Part shown: piece after piece, positions 10,966 to 20,913 of the stretch | How positions within the stretch are numbered: position 1 is the first letter of the stretch | Layout: every line of letters starts with the position of its first letter | From: Pelagihabitans sp963760375 | Lineage (GTDB): Bacteria; Bacteroidota; Bacteroidia; Flavobacteriales; Flavobacteriaceae | Direction: 5' to 3' | Assembly: GCA_963760375.1 (NCBI GenBank) | Contig: CAVXCS010000002.1 | Span: 62,001 to 126,000 of the forward strand | DNA: 64,000 nt | Notes under the pieces: model-generated | The model's input: only the letters and a program-made list of their open reading frames with translations | Told to the model about the DNA's origin: nothing | Database searches by the model: none | Program-made: the position numbers and the translations under genes

Positions 10966-10990
10966 CACACCAATTTTTATTCCAAACATC

Positions 10991-12013
10991 GTGGAACAGC
11001 AAAAAATATATATCCTTGCCATAGAATCATCTTGTGACGACACCTCTGCCGCAGTTTTATGCAACGGAAAGGTACTGAGCAATGTGGTCGCCACTCAAAA
11101 AATACATGAAGAATACGGTGGTGTCGTTCCCGAATTGGCCTCAAGGGCCCATCAGCAAAACATTGTTCCCGTAGTTCACCAAGCATTAGCTACCGCAAAT
11201 ATCGACAAAAAACTAGTATCCGCCATAGCTTTTACAAGAGGTCCCGGCCTTATGGGCTCCCTCTTGGTCGGAACCTCATTTGCAAAATCATTGGCGATGG
11301 GCCTCAAGGTGCCGCTTATCGAAGTGAACCATATGCAGGCGCATATTTTGGCCCACTTCATTGAAGATGGCGACAAAGCGAAACCAAGGTTTCCTTTTTT
11401 GGCCTTGACCATCAGCGGGGGTCATACCCAAATCGTAAAAGTGAAGGATTATTTTGATATGGAAATCCTAGGAGAAACACTGGATGATGCGGTGGGAGAG
11501 GCATTTGATAAAAGTGCCAAATTGCTCGGTCTACCTTATCCCGGAGGGCCCTTTTTGGACAGGTATGCCCAACAGGGCAACCCGGATGCCTTCCAATTTC
11601 CCGAACCGAAAGTAGACGGTTTGAATTTTAGTTTCAGTGGATTGAAGACCAGTATCCTTTATTTTATTCAAAAACAATCGAAAAGCGACCCCGACTTCAT
11701 CAAGGAGCACCTCAATGATATCTGTGCCTCCATCCAAAAGCGCATTATCAGTATCTTGATCAATAAGCTGGAAATGGCCGCCGAACAGACGGGCATCAAA
11801 GAAATAGCCATTGGTGGTGGGGTTTCGGCAAATTCAGGCATACGTGCTGCACTCAAGCAAATGGAGGGGTCCCATGGCTGGAACACCTATATCCCCAAAT
11901 TCGAATACTGTACCGATAACGGGGCGATGATCGGAATTGTTGGCCATCTTAAATTCCTCCAGGGTGATTTTTCGAAGACGACCATAGGGGTAAAAGCCCG
12001 GTATCGGTTCTAA
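10991..12013 (+). CDS. tsaD: tRNA N6-adenosine threonylcarbamoyltransferase
   Basis: TsaD transfers the threonylcarbamoyl group to A37 of ANN-decoding tRNAs, together with TsaB and TsaE. Family motifs are ILAIESSCDDTSAAV at the N-terminus, the metal-binding pair His114 and His118 in VNHMQAHILAH, SGGHTQIV, and the C-terminal AIGGGVSANS and CTDNGAMIG. The frame is open back to an ATG at 10952. The GTG at 10991 gives 340 residues and the usual VEQQKIYILAIESS beginning, and the ATG at 10952 lies upstream of the predicted transcription start, so GTG is preferred. The gene is divergent from tamB with a short shared promoter region. Confidence 0.95.
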   Translation: MEQQKIYILAIESSCDDTSAAVLCNGKVLSNVVATQKIHEEYGGVVPELASRAHQQNIVPVVHQALATANIDKKLVSAIAFTRGPGLMGSLLVGTSFAKSLAMGLKVPLIEVNHMQAHILAHFIEDGDKAKPRFPFLALTISGGHTQIVKVKDYFDMEILGETLDDAVGEAFDKSAKLLGLPYPGGPFLDRYAQQGNPDAFQFPEPKVDGLNFSFSGLKTSILYFIQKQSKSDPDFIKEHLNDICASIQKRIISILINKLEMAAEQTGIKEIAIGGGVSANSGIRAALKQMEGSHGWNTYIPKFEYCTDNGAMIGIVGHLKFLQGDFSKTTIGVKARYRF

Positions 12014-12067
12014 TCTTCGGCACGACATTAAGTTCTGTACAAAAATCCTTATTTTTGAGTGAATGTC

Positions 12068-12110
12068 CTGGGCGAGGTATTAATGAATTAGAAAAAATAC
12101 CTCGCCAAGG
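12068..12110. repeat. Long inverted repeat between tsaD and a methyltransferase gene
   Basis: GGCGAGGTATT (12071-12081) is exactly complementary to AATACCTCGCC (12096-12106), with a 14-base AT-rich loop. Flanking CCT and AGG extend the pairing past one mismatch. There is no T-run after the right arm, so it is not a standard intrinsic terminator. It could still end tsaD transcription or stabilise an RNA end. A shorter palindrome, GGGATATCCC, follows at 12109-12118. Confidence 0.6.
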
Positions 12111-12141
12111 GATATCCCCGAACTATTTCCAATCGTCATGC

Positions 12142-12882
12142 ATGAGCGATCAGACGCAAAACCCAAATAAGGAAATTTATTCAAAATTTATGGTGCACAG
12201 TACTGTTTACAGACAGGGCGTGTGGCCAGAGGAAGAAGCAATCCTGAGAAAATACCTGAAAGAGCCTTCCAAAAAGGTTGTAGAAGCCGGTGCCGGTGGC
12301 GGTCGGCTTACTTTTTTTATTGAAAGTCTGGGATTTGGAGAAATATCCGGTTTTGATATTGTGTCCGAAATGGTGGCATTGGCACAGGCAGAAGCATTAA
12401 AAAGAAAATCCAAGATAAAGTTTGAAATAGGGGACGCTGCAGACCTCAATATTTTTGACTCCAATTCCTTTGATTATTTGGTTTACATTCAACAAGTGCT
12501 TTGTTTTGTGCCCAAATCCCTTTTCAACGCTTCTTTATCGGAAGCATACCGAATAGCAAAAAAGGACGCAATCGTCATTTTTTCATTTTTGGACTATGAA
12601 AGTCGTTTTTACAACCCCTTATTAAGTCTGATCACGAACGCGATCAGAACAATACGTGGGGAAGACCGCTCAAAATACCATTTGCCCTGGCTCAAGATTA
12701 ATGATACCCAAATCAATTGGAGATTGTTCAAAAAAGGTGCGCCAAGTGTATATTGGGTCAAAAAAGAACAAATTTTAAACCAACTCAAGCAAGTGGGCTT
12801 CGAGATCATGGAAGTGGATCATGGTAATAAGATACATCGAAAAGGAAACAAGGGGGCATTGTATGTTGTCTGTCGTAAATAA
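12142..12882 (+). CDS. Class I SAM-dependent methyltransferase, substrate unknown
   Basis: This protein of about 246 residues carries a Rossmann-type SAM-binding core. Motif I is VVEAGAGGGRLTFF, followed by an acidic residue in GFDIV, then IGDAADLNIFDSNSFDYLV as motifs II to IV. The C-terminal half (YHLPWLKIN, YWVKKEQILNQLKQVGF) is typical of small-molecule or lipid methyltransferases, but I cannot name a substrate. The open frame extends to a TTG at 12055, which would run through the long inverted repeat; the ATG at 12142 (MSDQTQNPNKEIY) is preferred. The composition is more AT-rich than its neighbours, which may hint at a separate origin. Confidence 0.8.
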   Translation: MSDQTQNPNKEIYSKFMVHSTVYRQGVWPEEEAILRKYLKEPSKKVVEAGAGGGRLTFFIESLGFGEISGFDIVSEMVALAQAEALKRKSKIKFEIGDAADLNIFDSNSFDYLVYIQQVLCFVPKSLFNASLSEAYRIAKKDAIVIFSFLDYESRFYNPLLSLITNAIRTIRGEDRSKYHLPWLKINDTQINWRLFKKGAPSVYWVKKEQILNQLKQVGFEIMEVDHGNKIHRKGNKGALYVVCRK

Positions 12883-12893
12883 CAACCAAAACA

Positions 12894-13247
12894 ATGGCAT
12901 TCGATACCGATCTGGAAAATAAACTACTAAAGGCCATCATGAAGCTCCCGGAAACTCTGGCCAAGGATTTTACCGAAAAACGCATGTTCGGCGGTATAGC
13001 ATTTCTTTATAAAGGAAAAATGACGGTCGGCATCGTAAAGGAAGATTTGATGGTTCGCGTGATCAGTGCTAAAATGAAAGGAGTATTGGCATCGGACCAA
13101 GTGAGGCCCATGGATTTTACCAATCGCCCCATGAAGGAATTTGTTTTTGTTTCCCCTGCGGGTTTCAACACCGAGAAACAACTCGCATCTTGGTTACAAC
13201 TTGGTCTGGAACATGCACTGCAGGCCCTTGATCATCTCAATAAATAA
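12894..13247 (+). CDS. TfoX N-terminal domain family protein
   Basis: This 117-residue protein matches the N-terminal domain of TfoX/Sxy. Visible features are an amphipathic helix, the EKRMFGGIAFLYKGKMTVGIV core (MFGG followed by two strands), LMVRV, and a PMKEFVFV strand. In gammaproteobacteria Sxy helps activate competence genes. Isolated N-terminal-domain proteins in Bacteroidota have no established role, and none can be assigned here. It ends 9 bases before rsmE and probably shares its transcript. Confidence 0.82.
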   Translation: MAFDTDLENKLLKAIMKLPETLAKDFTEKRMFGGIAFLYKGKMTVGIVKEDLMVRVISAKMKGVLASDQVRPMDFTNRPMKEFVFVSPAGFNTEKQLASWLQLGLEHALQALDHLNK

Positions 13248-13256
13248 ATCGGGGAA

Positions 13257-13967
13257 ATGCAATACTTCTTTAATCCAAACCTTGAGACTTCCAGCAAACA
13301 TTTTAGTTTAGAAGCTGATGAAAGCAAGCACATTCTAAAGGTACTTCGACGCCAAATAGGTGATGTTTTGCTCATCACCAATGGCAAAGGCGAGGTGTTC
13401 CATGCCAAAATCATGGGCGTACAGGGGAAAAAATGTATCGGGGACATCCTCAGGTCCGAAAAATCATTGCCCAAGAACTATCGGCTGCATTTGGCAGTGG
13501 CACCGACCAAAATGAACGACAGATTCGAGTGGTTTCTGGAGAAGGCAACAGAAATCGGGATCGATGAGATAACGCCTATCATTTGTGAACGTTCCGAACG
13601 AAAAACCGTTAAAGCGGAACGGTTGGAAAAAGTGTTGCAAGCGGCCATGAAGCAAAGCCTTCAAACCTATTTGCCCCTGCTCAACGCACCAATGACTCTG
13701 GAGGCCTTTTTGCAAAGGCCAGAACAAGGAATATGTCTTATTGCCCATTGTGAGGAAGATCGGAAAACCGATATGCTGCAAGAATTGGTTCCCAAATCGG
13801 AGGTGACCGTGCTCATCGGTCCGGAAGGGGATTTTAGCCCCCGTGAAATCGCCCAAGCACTGCACAAGGGTTTTCGGCCCGTATCCCTGGGGAACAATCG
13901 CCTTCGCACCGAAACGGCTGCCATAGTGGCCTGTACCGTAGTGGCCATGGCAAACAACAAGACTTAA
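13257..13967 (+). CDS. rsmE: 16S rRNA (uracil-1498-N3)-methyltransferase
   Basis: RsmE methylates U1498 of 16S rRNA and belongs to the SPOUT class with a C-terminal trefoil knot. The 236-residue length is normal. The N-terminal PUA-like region includes HILKVLRRQIGD. The knot signatures VLIGPEGDFSPREI and LGNNRLRTETAA are intact. It lies 9 bases after the TfoX-like gene. Confidence 0.95.
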   Translation: MQYFFNPNLETSSKHFSLEADESKHILKVLRRQIGDVLLITNGKGEVFHAKIMGVQGKKCIGDILRSEKSLPKNYRLHLAVAPTKMNDRFEWFLEKATEIGIDEITPIICERSERKTVKAERLEKVLQAAMKQSLQTYLPLLNAPMTLEAFLQRPEQGICLIAHCEEDRKTDMLQELVPKSEVTVLIGPEGDFSPREIAQALHKGFRPVSLGNNRLRTETAAIVACTVVAMANNKT

Positions 13968-14042
13968 TATTTTCGATTGTAGCGCTTTTATTGGAATCAA
14001 AACTTCTGCCCTAGATGGCGCACATTTAGTTGTGATATTCAT

Positions 14043-14050
14043 TACTTTTG
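14043..14050 (+). promoter_or_regulatory. Candidate -7 box upstream of the DUF4159 gene
   Basis: TACTTTTG matches TAnnTTTG and ends 8 bases before the ATG at 14059, so the transcript would have almost no leader, or the ATG at 14080 is used instead. No well-placed -33 TTG was found. Confidence 0.35.
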
Positions 14051-14058
14051 GGGGTCTT

Positions 14059-14730
14059 ATGAATTTTAAACGGCGCCCTATGAAACTTTTTGCGGTACTA
14101 GGCTTGCTTTATATGATTATCGCACCACGGGTCGTTCTGTCCCAGGAGGTCGCCATCCTCAAATACAACGGCGGTGGCGATTGGTACGCCAATCCTACGG
14201 CCATGCCCAATCTCATCCGCTTCTGCAATCAAAATATCGGCACGATTCTGGAGGAACGCACCGGACAGGTAACCGTTGGGAGCAATGCCATATTCCAATA
14301 CCCTTTTTTGCACATGACGGGACATGGCAATGTTTTTTTTACGCCCGAGGAAGCCATCAATCTCCGTACCTATCTCCTGTCAGGCGGTTTTATACATATT
14401 GACGATAATTATGGCATGGAGCCCTATTTGAGAAAGGAATTGGCCAAGGTATTTCCCGATAAGCAACTGGAAGAACTGGGGGCAGACCATCCGATCTTCA
14501 AGCAGGAATATCAGTTTCCAGAGGGCCTTCCCAAAATACATGAACACGACGGAAAAAGGCCCCAGGCTTTCGGTATCGTTGAGAACAATAGGCTCGTGCT
14601 CCTATTTACCTACGAATGCGATTTGGGAGACGGGTGGGAAGACCCAACGGTTCATAACGATCCGCCTGAAGTACGGGAAAAAGCATTAAAAATGGGCGCT
14701 AACATTATTTCCTATGTTTTTAAAAATTAA
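14059..14730 (+). CDS. DUF4159 domain protein, exported
   Basis: The protein has about 223 residues. An N-terminal signal peptide is visible (basic MNFKRRPMK, hydrophobic LFAVLGLLYMIIA, likely cleavage near VVLS/QE). The mature part is one DUF4159 domain, with YNGGGDWYANPTAMPNL, HMTGHGNVFFTPEEA, GGFIHIDDNYG and the Trp/Asp-rich DGWEDP near the end. The fold resembles glutamine-amidotransferase-like or von Willebrand-associated modules, but no biochemical role is established. The frame opens at a GTG (14032); ATG 14059 or 14080 both keep the signal peptide. The AI-2E-type transporter follows 13 bases later. Confidence 0.85.
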   Translation: MNFKRRPMKLFAVLGLLYMIIAPRVVLSQEVAILKYNGGGDWYANPTAMPNLIRFCNQNIGTILEERTGQVTVGSNAIFQYPFLHMTGHGNVFFTPEEAINLRTYLLSGGFIHIDDNYGMEPYLRKELAKVFPDKQLEELGADHPIFKQEYQFPEGLPKIHEHDGKRPQAFGIVENNRLVLLFTYECDLGDGWEDPTVHNDPPEVREKALKMGANIISYVFKN

Positions 14731-14743
14731 AATCATTAGATAG

Positions 14744-15844
14744 ATGACCACAAATACCATTGCACAAGGCATTCTACGGGCAGTAGGAATTATAGTGGGT
14801 ATCGTATTGATCCTTTATTTTTTGTATAAAATCCAATCGGTCTTGGCGTATTTGGCCATCGCCGCAGTAATCGCATTGATTGGTCGGCCCATCGTGCTTT
14901 TTATCAGGAGACGACTGAAATTCCCGAATACCCTGGCAGTGGTGGTGACCATGTTGTTTATGGTCGGGGCAATGGCCGGTATCATTGCCTTGTTCGTGCC
15001 GCTCATTTCCCAGCAGGGAAAAAATCTCTCTTTGTTGAATATCGATTCGCTGCAACAGCAATTGAACGTGCTTTATTTGGAGATTACCCAATACTTTGGT
15101 GCTTCGCCTGCTTCTGTGAACGACATGCTGCAGCGTTCGGATGTGGGAAAGACCCTTTTGGAGCGCCTCGATGTCGGTTTTATACCCAATCTGCTGAACT
15201 CTTTCCTCGATGTGCTGAGCGCTACGAGTATCGGGTTATTTTCGGTACTGTTCATCTCTTTTTTCTTTCTAAAAGACAGTAAACTGTTCCAAAACGGTTT
15301 GTTGATGTTCGTACCCAATGATAGGGAAACGGGGATGGTAAAATCAATTGAAAAGATCAATAACCTGCTTTCCAGGTATTTTTTGGGCCTGGTGCTGCAG
15401 ATTTTCATTTTGTTCGTGATCTACACCATCGTATTGTTGGTTGTGGGCATCGAAAATGCAATCGTGATCGCCTTCCTTTGCGCGCTCTTTAATATCATCC
15501 CTTATATCGGGCCCATGATCGGCGCGGTTATCATGGTGGTGCTCACCATGACCAGTAATTTAGGGGCGGATTTTAGTGCGGTAATCTTGCCAAAATCTGG
15601 GTATGTTTTAATCGGTTTTGCCGTGGGTCAATTGGTCGATAATTTCTTTTCCCAACCCTTTATTTTTTCCAATAGCGTAAAATCGCACCCCTTGGAAATC
15701 TTCCTGATCATCATTATTGCGGGACTGCTGTTCGGGGTGGTGGGAATGATCATTGCGGTACCCGGATATACAGCGATCAAGGTGATTTTAAAGGAATTTT
15801 TCTCTGAAATTAAGCTGGTCAAGTCACTGACCCAAAATTTATAG
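14744..15844 (+). CDS. AI-2E family (PerM/UPF0118) membrane transporter
   Basis: This 366-residue integral membrane protein has about eight hydrophobic segments. Two lie near the N-terminus, with the basic linker RPIVLFIRRRLKFPN, then a large extracytoplasmic region (about residues 90-160), then a cluster of C-terminal helices including ALFNIIPYIGPMIGA, the family signature. Members are secondary transporters, variously linked to autoinducer-2 export or Na+/H+ exchange. The substrate here cannot be predicted. It probably forms one transcript with the DUF4159 gene and the following methyltransferase (7-base gap). Confidence 0.88.
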   Translation: MTTNTIAQGILRAVGIIVGIVLILYFLYKIQSVLAYLAIAAVIALIGRPIVLFIRRRLKFPNTLAVVVTMLFMVGAMAGIIALFVPLISQQGKNLSLLNIDSLQQQLNVLYLEITQYFGASPASVNDMLQRSDVGKTLLERLDVGFIPNLLNSFLDVLSATSIGLFSVLFISFFFLKDSKLFQNGLLMFVPNDRETGMVKSIEKINNLLSRYFLGLVLQIFILFVIYTIVLLVVGIENAIVIAFLCALFNIIPYIGPMIGAVIMVVLTMTSNLGADFSAVILPKSGYVLIGFAVGQLVDNFFSQPFIFSNSVKSHPLEIFLIIIIAGLLFGVVGMIIAVPGYTAIKVILKEFFSEIKLVKSLTQNL

Positions 15845-15851
15845 TATCACA

Positions 15852-17030
15852 TTGAATAAAGCAATATTAAATGCTGGTGTACAAAGTTTTATAGCTGAAA
15901 ATTTGAATACTGACATCATGTCAGTCTTGCTTCAGAAACCAGTTTATGAAGGTATTTCGAACAAGGAGCTGGCCGCACAGCTGGAGGCTCGAAAAAAGTG
16001 CGAAAAAAAACTCCCTACCTGGTACAACAGCCCGGGAATTTATTTCCCGAACAAACTGAATATCGAACAGACCTCTTCCGAAAGAACAGCATCCTACAAG
16101 GCGGGTTTGGTGCATGGTAAATCGTTGGCCGATCTCACTGGTGGCTTGGGTGTCGACAGTTATTTTTTCAGTCGGAAAATACCCTCGGTAACCCATGTGG
16201 AAAAGGATCCGGAACTATCGGTAATAGCCACCCATAATTTTCAGATATTGGGCAGAAGCAACATTCACTCTGTTTCCGGAAACTTTGTTGGCTTCCTTCA
16301 AAATACCGAACAGCATTTTTCTTGGATATATCTCGATCCCTCCAGAAGAAATGACCATAAAGGAAAAGTTTTTCGGCTGGCCGATTGTTCACCAAATGTT
16401 TTGGAACATCTCGAGCTGTTGTTCTCCAAAACGGACAATATATTGATCAAAACCGCGCCCTTGTTGGACCTTAAAGCTGGCATGGGCGAAATGAAGTTTG
16501 TGAAAGAAATCCATATAGTGGCGGTGTCCAACGAGGTTAAAGAGGTGTTGTGGTGGTTGGAAAAAGATTTTCATGGTGAGGCAAGCATCAAAACCGTAAA
16601 CCTTGGCTTGGCCAAAGACGAGACTTTCGAATTTGATATGGAAGGGGAACAGCAAGCCAGCGTAGCCTATGGTCTTCCGCTCGCCTATCTGTACGAACCC
16701 AATGCCGCCATCATGAAATCGGGCGGATTCAAAAGCATCGGCAGTCAATACCAACTCAAAAAATTGCACCCGAACACACACCTTTACACCAGTGAGCAAC
16801 GGATCGATTTTCCTGGTCGCATATTCAGGGTCGAAGGCGCGATTCCCTATCGAAAAAGCGGGATGAAAACCTTGGCCGATACAAAGGCGAACGTGGCGAC
16901 GCGAAATTTTCCAGAAACGGTGGCCACAATCAGAAAAAAACACCGCATCAAGGACGGGGGGGATACCTATCTGTTTTTTATCCGGTCGATTTTGGAAAAA
17001 CCGATTGTTTTGGTCTGTACCAAGGTGTGA
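15852..17030 (+). CDS. SAM-dependent methyltransferase with C-terminal THUMP-like domain
   Basis: The protein has 392 residues. The N-terminal helical part is followed by KLPTWYNSPGIYFPNKLNIEQTSSE, then a SAM-binding core with LADLTGGLGVDSYFF (motif I), VEKDPELS, and the catalytic-type motif YLDPSRRN. The C-terminal third fits the THUMP-like and ferredoxin-like modules found in this Bacteroidota family, which suggests an RNA substrate. The start is a TTG, 7 bases after the transporter stop. The next in-frame ATG (15918) would remove a conserved N-terminal helix, so the TTG is preferred. Confidence 0.8.
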   Translation: MNKAILNAGVQSFIAENLNTDIMSVLLQKPVYEGISNKELAAQLEARKKCEKKLPTWYNSPGIYFPNKLNIEQTSSERTASYKAGLVHGKSLADLTGGLGVDSYFFSRKIPSVTHVEKDPELSVIATHNFQILGRSNIHSVSGNFVGFLQNTEQHFSWIYLDPSRRNDHKGKVFRLADCSPNVLEHLELLFSKTDNILIKTAPLLDLKAGMGEMKFVKEIHIVAVSNEVKEVLWWLEKDFHGEASIKTVNLGLAKDETFEFDMEGEQQASVAYGLPLAYLYEPNAAIMKSGGFKSIGSQYQLKKLHPNTHLYTSEQRIDFPGRIFRVEGAIPYRKSGMKTLADTKANVATRNFPETVATIRKKHRIKDGGDTYLFFIRSILEKPIVLVCTKV

Positions 17031-17537
17031 TCAAATCATATCCTCGCCATGATTTCATTATCTATAAAATTGCCTGTTGGCGGCCATTCCGTTTGTGGTG
17101 CTAGGCCATGTTTTTCAGATTTGTTTTAAGCGGTATAATTTAAGGTTCCATTTGGTATTTTTTAACGTTAACAAATACCAAAAAACCGTATCCAATTCAC
17201 CACAAAAGTCATTGAATTTATTCCTCACCGCAATGTGAAAATTGCTAACAATTTTGGTTTTCATTGTGATTAACATCGACTTCGAATTCTTCAATCCGTA
17301 CAGGGTTTTTTTCTGATATCCCTAAATAATACAGGGGTTACAGACCATATTCCCAAAATATTAAGGTTTGAACCGTTGTTTTAAAAGAGAAATTTTTATT
17401 GATGAACTACAGCTATATCATAATATTTTGCTATTATTATCCCAAATTTGGTTTTTGTTAACATTTTGGTCCAAACCAGCATCGTTGGAAAAACTATCTA
17501 AATCAAGAATAATTTAAACTAACAAACATCAAGGATT
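17031..17537. other. 507-base AT-rich intergenic region before the SusC gene
   Basis: No convincing coding sequence or structural RNA is visible on either strand. The region holds the long palindrome at 17151-17182 and several A/T-rich tracts. It presumably contains the susC promoter, although I could not find a clean TAnnTTTG box. The length is unusual for this otherwise compact stretch and suggests regulation. Confidence 0.6.
17151..17182. promoter_or_regulatory. 32-base palindrome, candidate operator upstream of susC
   Basis: TTTGGTATTT (17151-17160) pairs with AAATACCAAA (17173-17182) around the central palindrome TTAACGTTAA (17162-17171). All share the same axis, with a single mismatched pair (17161 with 17172). 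A central CG flanked by symmetric AT-rich arms resembles operators of dimeric helix-turn-helix repressors such as LacI types. No T-run follows on either side, so it is a poor terminator. It lies about 355 bases before the susC start. Confidence 0.55.
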
Positions 17538-20500
17538 ATGAATCAAAAACGCTCTTTCAATTCGTTAAAACCTAAAAAGAAGTTCTCTTCTTTAACACTT
17601 GGGTTTTTGTCGATGATGATTTGCCTCGGAACGCAACTCCTCCAGGCGAATTCAAAAACCATTTCAATTTTGGTTGAAGTTGACAATTTTGTGCAAACAA
17701 CCATTAACAGGTACTGTAACGGATGCCGACGGTACCCCCCTACCCGGAGCAAACGTACTGGTGAAGGGAACCACCAATGGTACCCAAACCGATTTTGATG
17801 GCAACTACACCCTCAATGTAGATAGCGGTGCCGTATTGGTGTTCAGCTACTTGGGTTTCCAGACCCTGGAAGTTGCCGTAGGTGGTAGATCCACTGTTAA
17901 TGCTACGATGCAGGAGGATGCAGCGGCATTGGACGAAGTGGTGGTTACCGGTTACCAAACGGAGACCAAGCGGGAAACCACCGCAGCGGTATCCATTGTA
18001 AAAGCTGAAGAATTGGCCGCGATTCCATCCGGTAACATCGAACAGCAATTACAAGGTAGGGTCGCAGGGGTAACCGTACTGACCAACGGCCAGCCAGGTA
18101 CCACCAGCCAGATTCGTATCCGTGGTTTTGGCGCCTTTGGCGGTAACGAACCATTATACGTCGTTGATGGGGTTCCTGTAGGCAATACAGAATTCCTTAA
18201 TCCCGATGATATCGAGACCACTACGGTTCTTAAAGATGCCGCCGCAGCTTCCATTTATGGGGCAAGGGCAGCCAACGGGGTGGTCGTTTATACCACCAAG
18301 CAAGGATCAAGGGCGCGTCGCAAAACACGCATGAGCCTGAACATCGCCAGTGGGGTGCAAGATCCCAATACTGCTGGGGCACCACAAAACCTGAATCCAC
18401 AGGATATGGCCAATTATACTCATATAGCTTATGAAAATAACGCTGCGGCCAACGGTACGCCGGTGCAGTATTCCCATCCGCAATATGGATCTAACCCTAC
18501 CCCTCGATTTCCAGATTATCTACATGCCGATGGGCAGAACGGAGTATTTGCGAACCAGATCAACCTGGCTCAGATTAGGGCCAATTACGAGGCCGATCCC
18601 GGGAACGTATTCCTGATCAAGCCGAATTTGGCAGGGACAAATTGGTACCAAGCCATTACAAGGATCGCGCCCATTAGCCGATTTACCTTAGGATTTGATG
18701 GCGGAACAGAAAATGGCCGCTTTTATATGGGCATTTCGGCCCAGAACCAGGCCGGTATCTTATTACAAAACGATTTCTCAAGATATTCAGCCCGTTTCAA
18801 TTCTGAATGGGACATCGCCCCATGGTTGAGCATTGGCGAAAACTTTCAGGTGACTTATCGCTCCACGATCGGTGGTTTTGGAGGCCAAGGCGGTATCGGC
18901 GGTGCCGATGACGAATCGGTTGTACTTTCTGCCTATCGTATGCCGACCATCATTCCGGTATATGACGAATTTGGCAGTTTTGCCAGTACCCGGGCCGCAG
19001 GTTTCAACAACCCCCGTAACCCGGTTAGACAATTGGTACTTAATGATGGTTCCGATAAGGGCTATACCATAGGTGGTTTTGGAAACTTGTATGCTTTATT
19101 GAAACCACTTGACGGACTTACCTTCCGTACCAGCTTGGGCGGAGGTTATACCAACGGACATTTCGTGGGTTATGGTTTCCGATATTTGGGCGATTCAGAG
19201 CCAGAGGCCAGCAACAGCTTTAACGAAAGCAGTTTTTATAATTTCAACTGGACCTTCACCAATACCCTTACGTATGAAAAATTGTTCGGCAATCACAAAA
19301 TCCGTGCCTTTGCAGGTATGGAGGCCTTGAACACCGGTCGTGGCAGGAACATATTCGGTAACGGTATCAACCCATTCTCCACCGATTTGGATTTCCAAAG
19401 TTTGAGCGTGGTACAGAGTCCGAACGTAGGCAGCGGCATTGCCAAAGGAGTTAACTTCTACTCTACCTTCGGGAAACTCGATTACAACTGGAACGAAAGG
19501 TACTATTTGACAGGGGTGATTCGTAGGGATGGGGCCTCCCGTTTTGGGGGCAACAACCGTTATGGAACCTTCCCTGCGGTATCTGGAGCTTGGCGTGTGA
19601 TCGCGGAACCCTTTATGCAAAACCAAAACTTCATCACCGATTTAAAATTCCGTGGGGGTTGGGGACAAATGGGTAACTCGAACAACGTAGATCCCAATAA
19701 CCAGTATTCTTTGTATGCTTCAGATAGGGGCAATACCTTTTATCCCATCGACGGACAGAACAGTGGCGCCAATGAAGGTTTCGCCCAGAGCCGAATCGGT
19801 AACCCCGATGCGAAATGGGAAACCAGTACCACCCTTAACATTGGTTTCGATGCCTCTTTCATGAACAACAATCTGGAAATCATCCTGGATTGGTGGAAAA
19901 AAGACACCGAAGACCTATTATACCAAGTACCCTTGGCCGCGGTTACCGGTTCTTATGCCGCAGCACCTTCCGTGAACATCGCCAGTATGGCCAACCAAGG
20001 CGTCGATTTCCAGATCATAGGGCGCGGGAAGTTCACCGATGACCTATCGTTCACCCTTACCTTGAACAATTCGTTCTTGACCAATGAGATCACCTCATTG
20101 GCTCCGGGAATCGAATTCTTCGATGGTCCAGGCTATCGCGGTATACAAGCTACCAGAAACTCTGTTGGGCAACCATTGTCCTCGTTCTTTGGATATAATG
20201 TGATCGGCTATTTCAATAGCCAGGCCGAAGTTGACAGTTCGCCAGCACAGGATGGAAAAGGTTTGGGCCGTTTCAGGTATGAAGACGTCAATGGCGATGG
20301 TGCCATTACCCCGGACGATAGAACCTTTTTGGGAAGTGCCGTACCGGATTACACCGGGGGTGCTACTTTGAACTTGAGGTATAAGAATCTTGAATTCGAA
20401 ACCTATTGGTTCGCCTCCGTAGGCAATGAGATCTTCAACCAATCTAAATGGTTTACCGATTTCTTCGGCACCTTCGAAGGATCTGCCAAAGGCCAGAACG

Positions 20501-20847
20501 CAAAACGTTCATGGACCCCTGCATTGGGCAACAGTGCCGCTGCCCCTATATGGGAAAGCGCCTCGAACCTAAGTACCAGTGGTGCCGGTAACTCCTGGTA
20601 TGTAGAAGATGGTACTTATGTACGCTTACAGCGCTTGGCCGTGAGCTACGACTTTGTAGATATTTTGGACAGATTAGGTTTGAGCAAACTCAAATTGGGT
20701 CTTTCTGCCAACAACATCTGGACGATTACCAACTACAGCGGATTAGATCCAGGGGTTGGTGGTGGAGCCGATACCAACTTTGGTATCGATGTGGGTAACT
20801 ATCCGGTCTCTCCGCAGTATTTGATCACCCTCGAATTGGGCATATAA
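17538..20847 (+). pseudogene. SusC/RagA family TonB-dependent receptor, one frameshift
   Basis: SusC proteins are outer-membrane channels that import oligosaccharides bound by SusD, powered by TonB. The start at 17538 gives a signal sequence (SSLTLGFLSMMICLGTQLLQA). A single extra A in the run at 17695-17697 shifts the frame. Removing it reads VQQPLTGTVTDADGTPLPG into the long frame, for about 1,102 residues. The order is a carboxypeptidase-regulatory-like domain (about residues 55-130), the plug with DEVVVTGYQ, GRVAGVTV and EPLYVVDGVPVG, then the beta-barrel ending in SPQYLITLELGI. Without correction, the signal peptide is out of frame. It precedes susD by 66 bases. Confidence 0.9.
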
Positions 20848-20913
20848 TTGAACGATGATAAAACTGTGAATTATGTCTGTAAAAAAAATATTATCTTTAT
20901 CAAAAATTTAACT

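Noticed and set aside
10952..10990. ATG at 10952 as the tsaD start
   Set aside because: It would add 13 residues not seen in the family, and it lies upstream of the predicted transcription start.
17151..17182. The palindrome as a transcription terminator of the methyltransferase gene
   Set aside because: It is 120 bases past the stop, AT-rich, and has no T-run on the 3' side.
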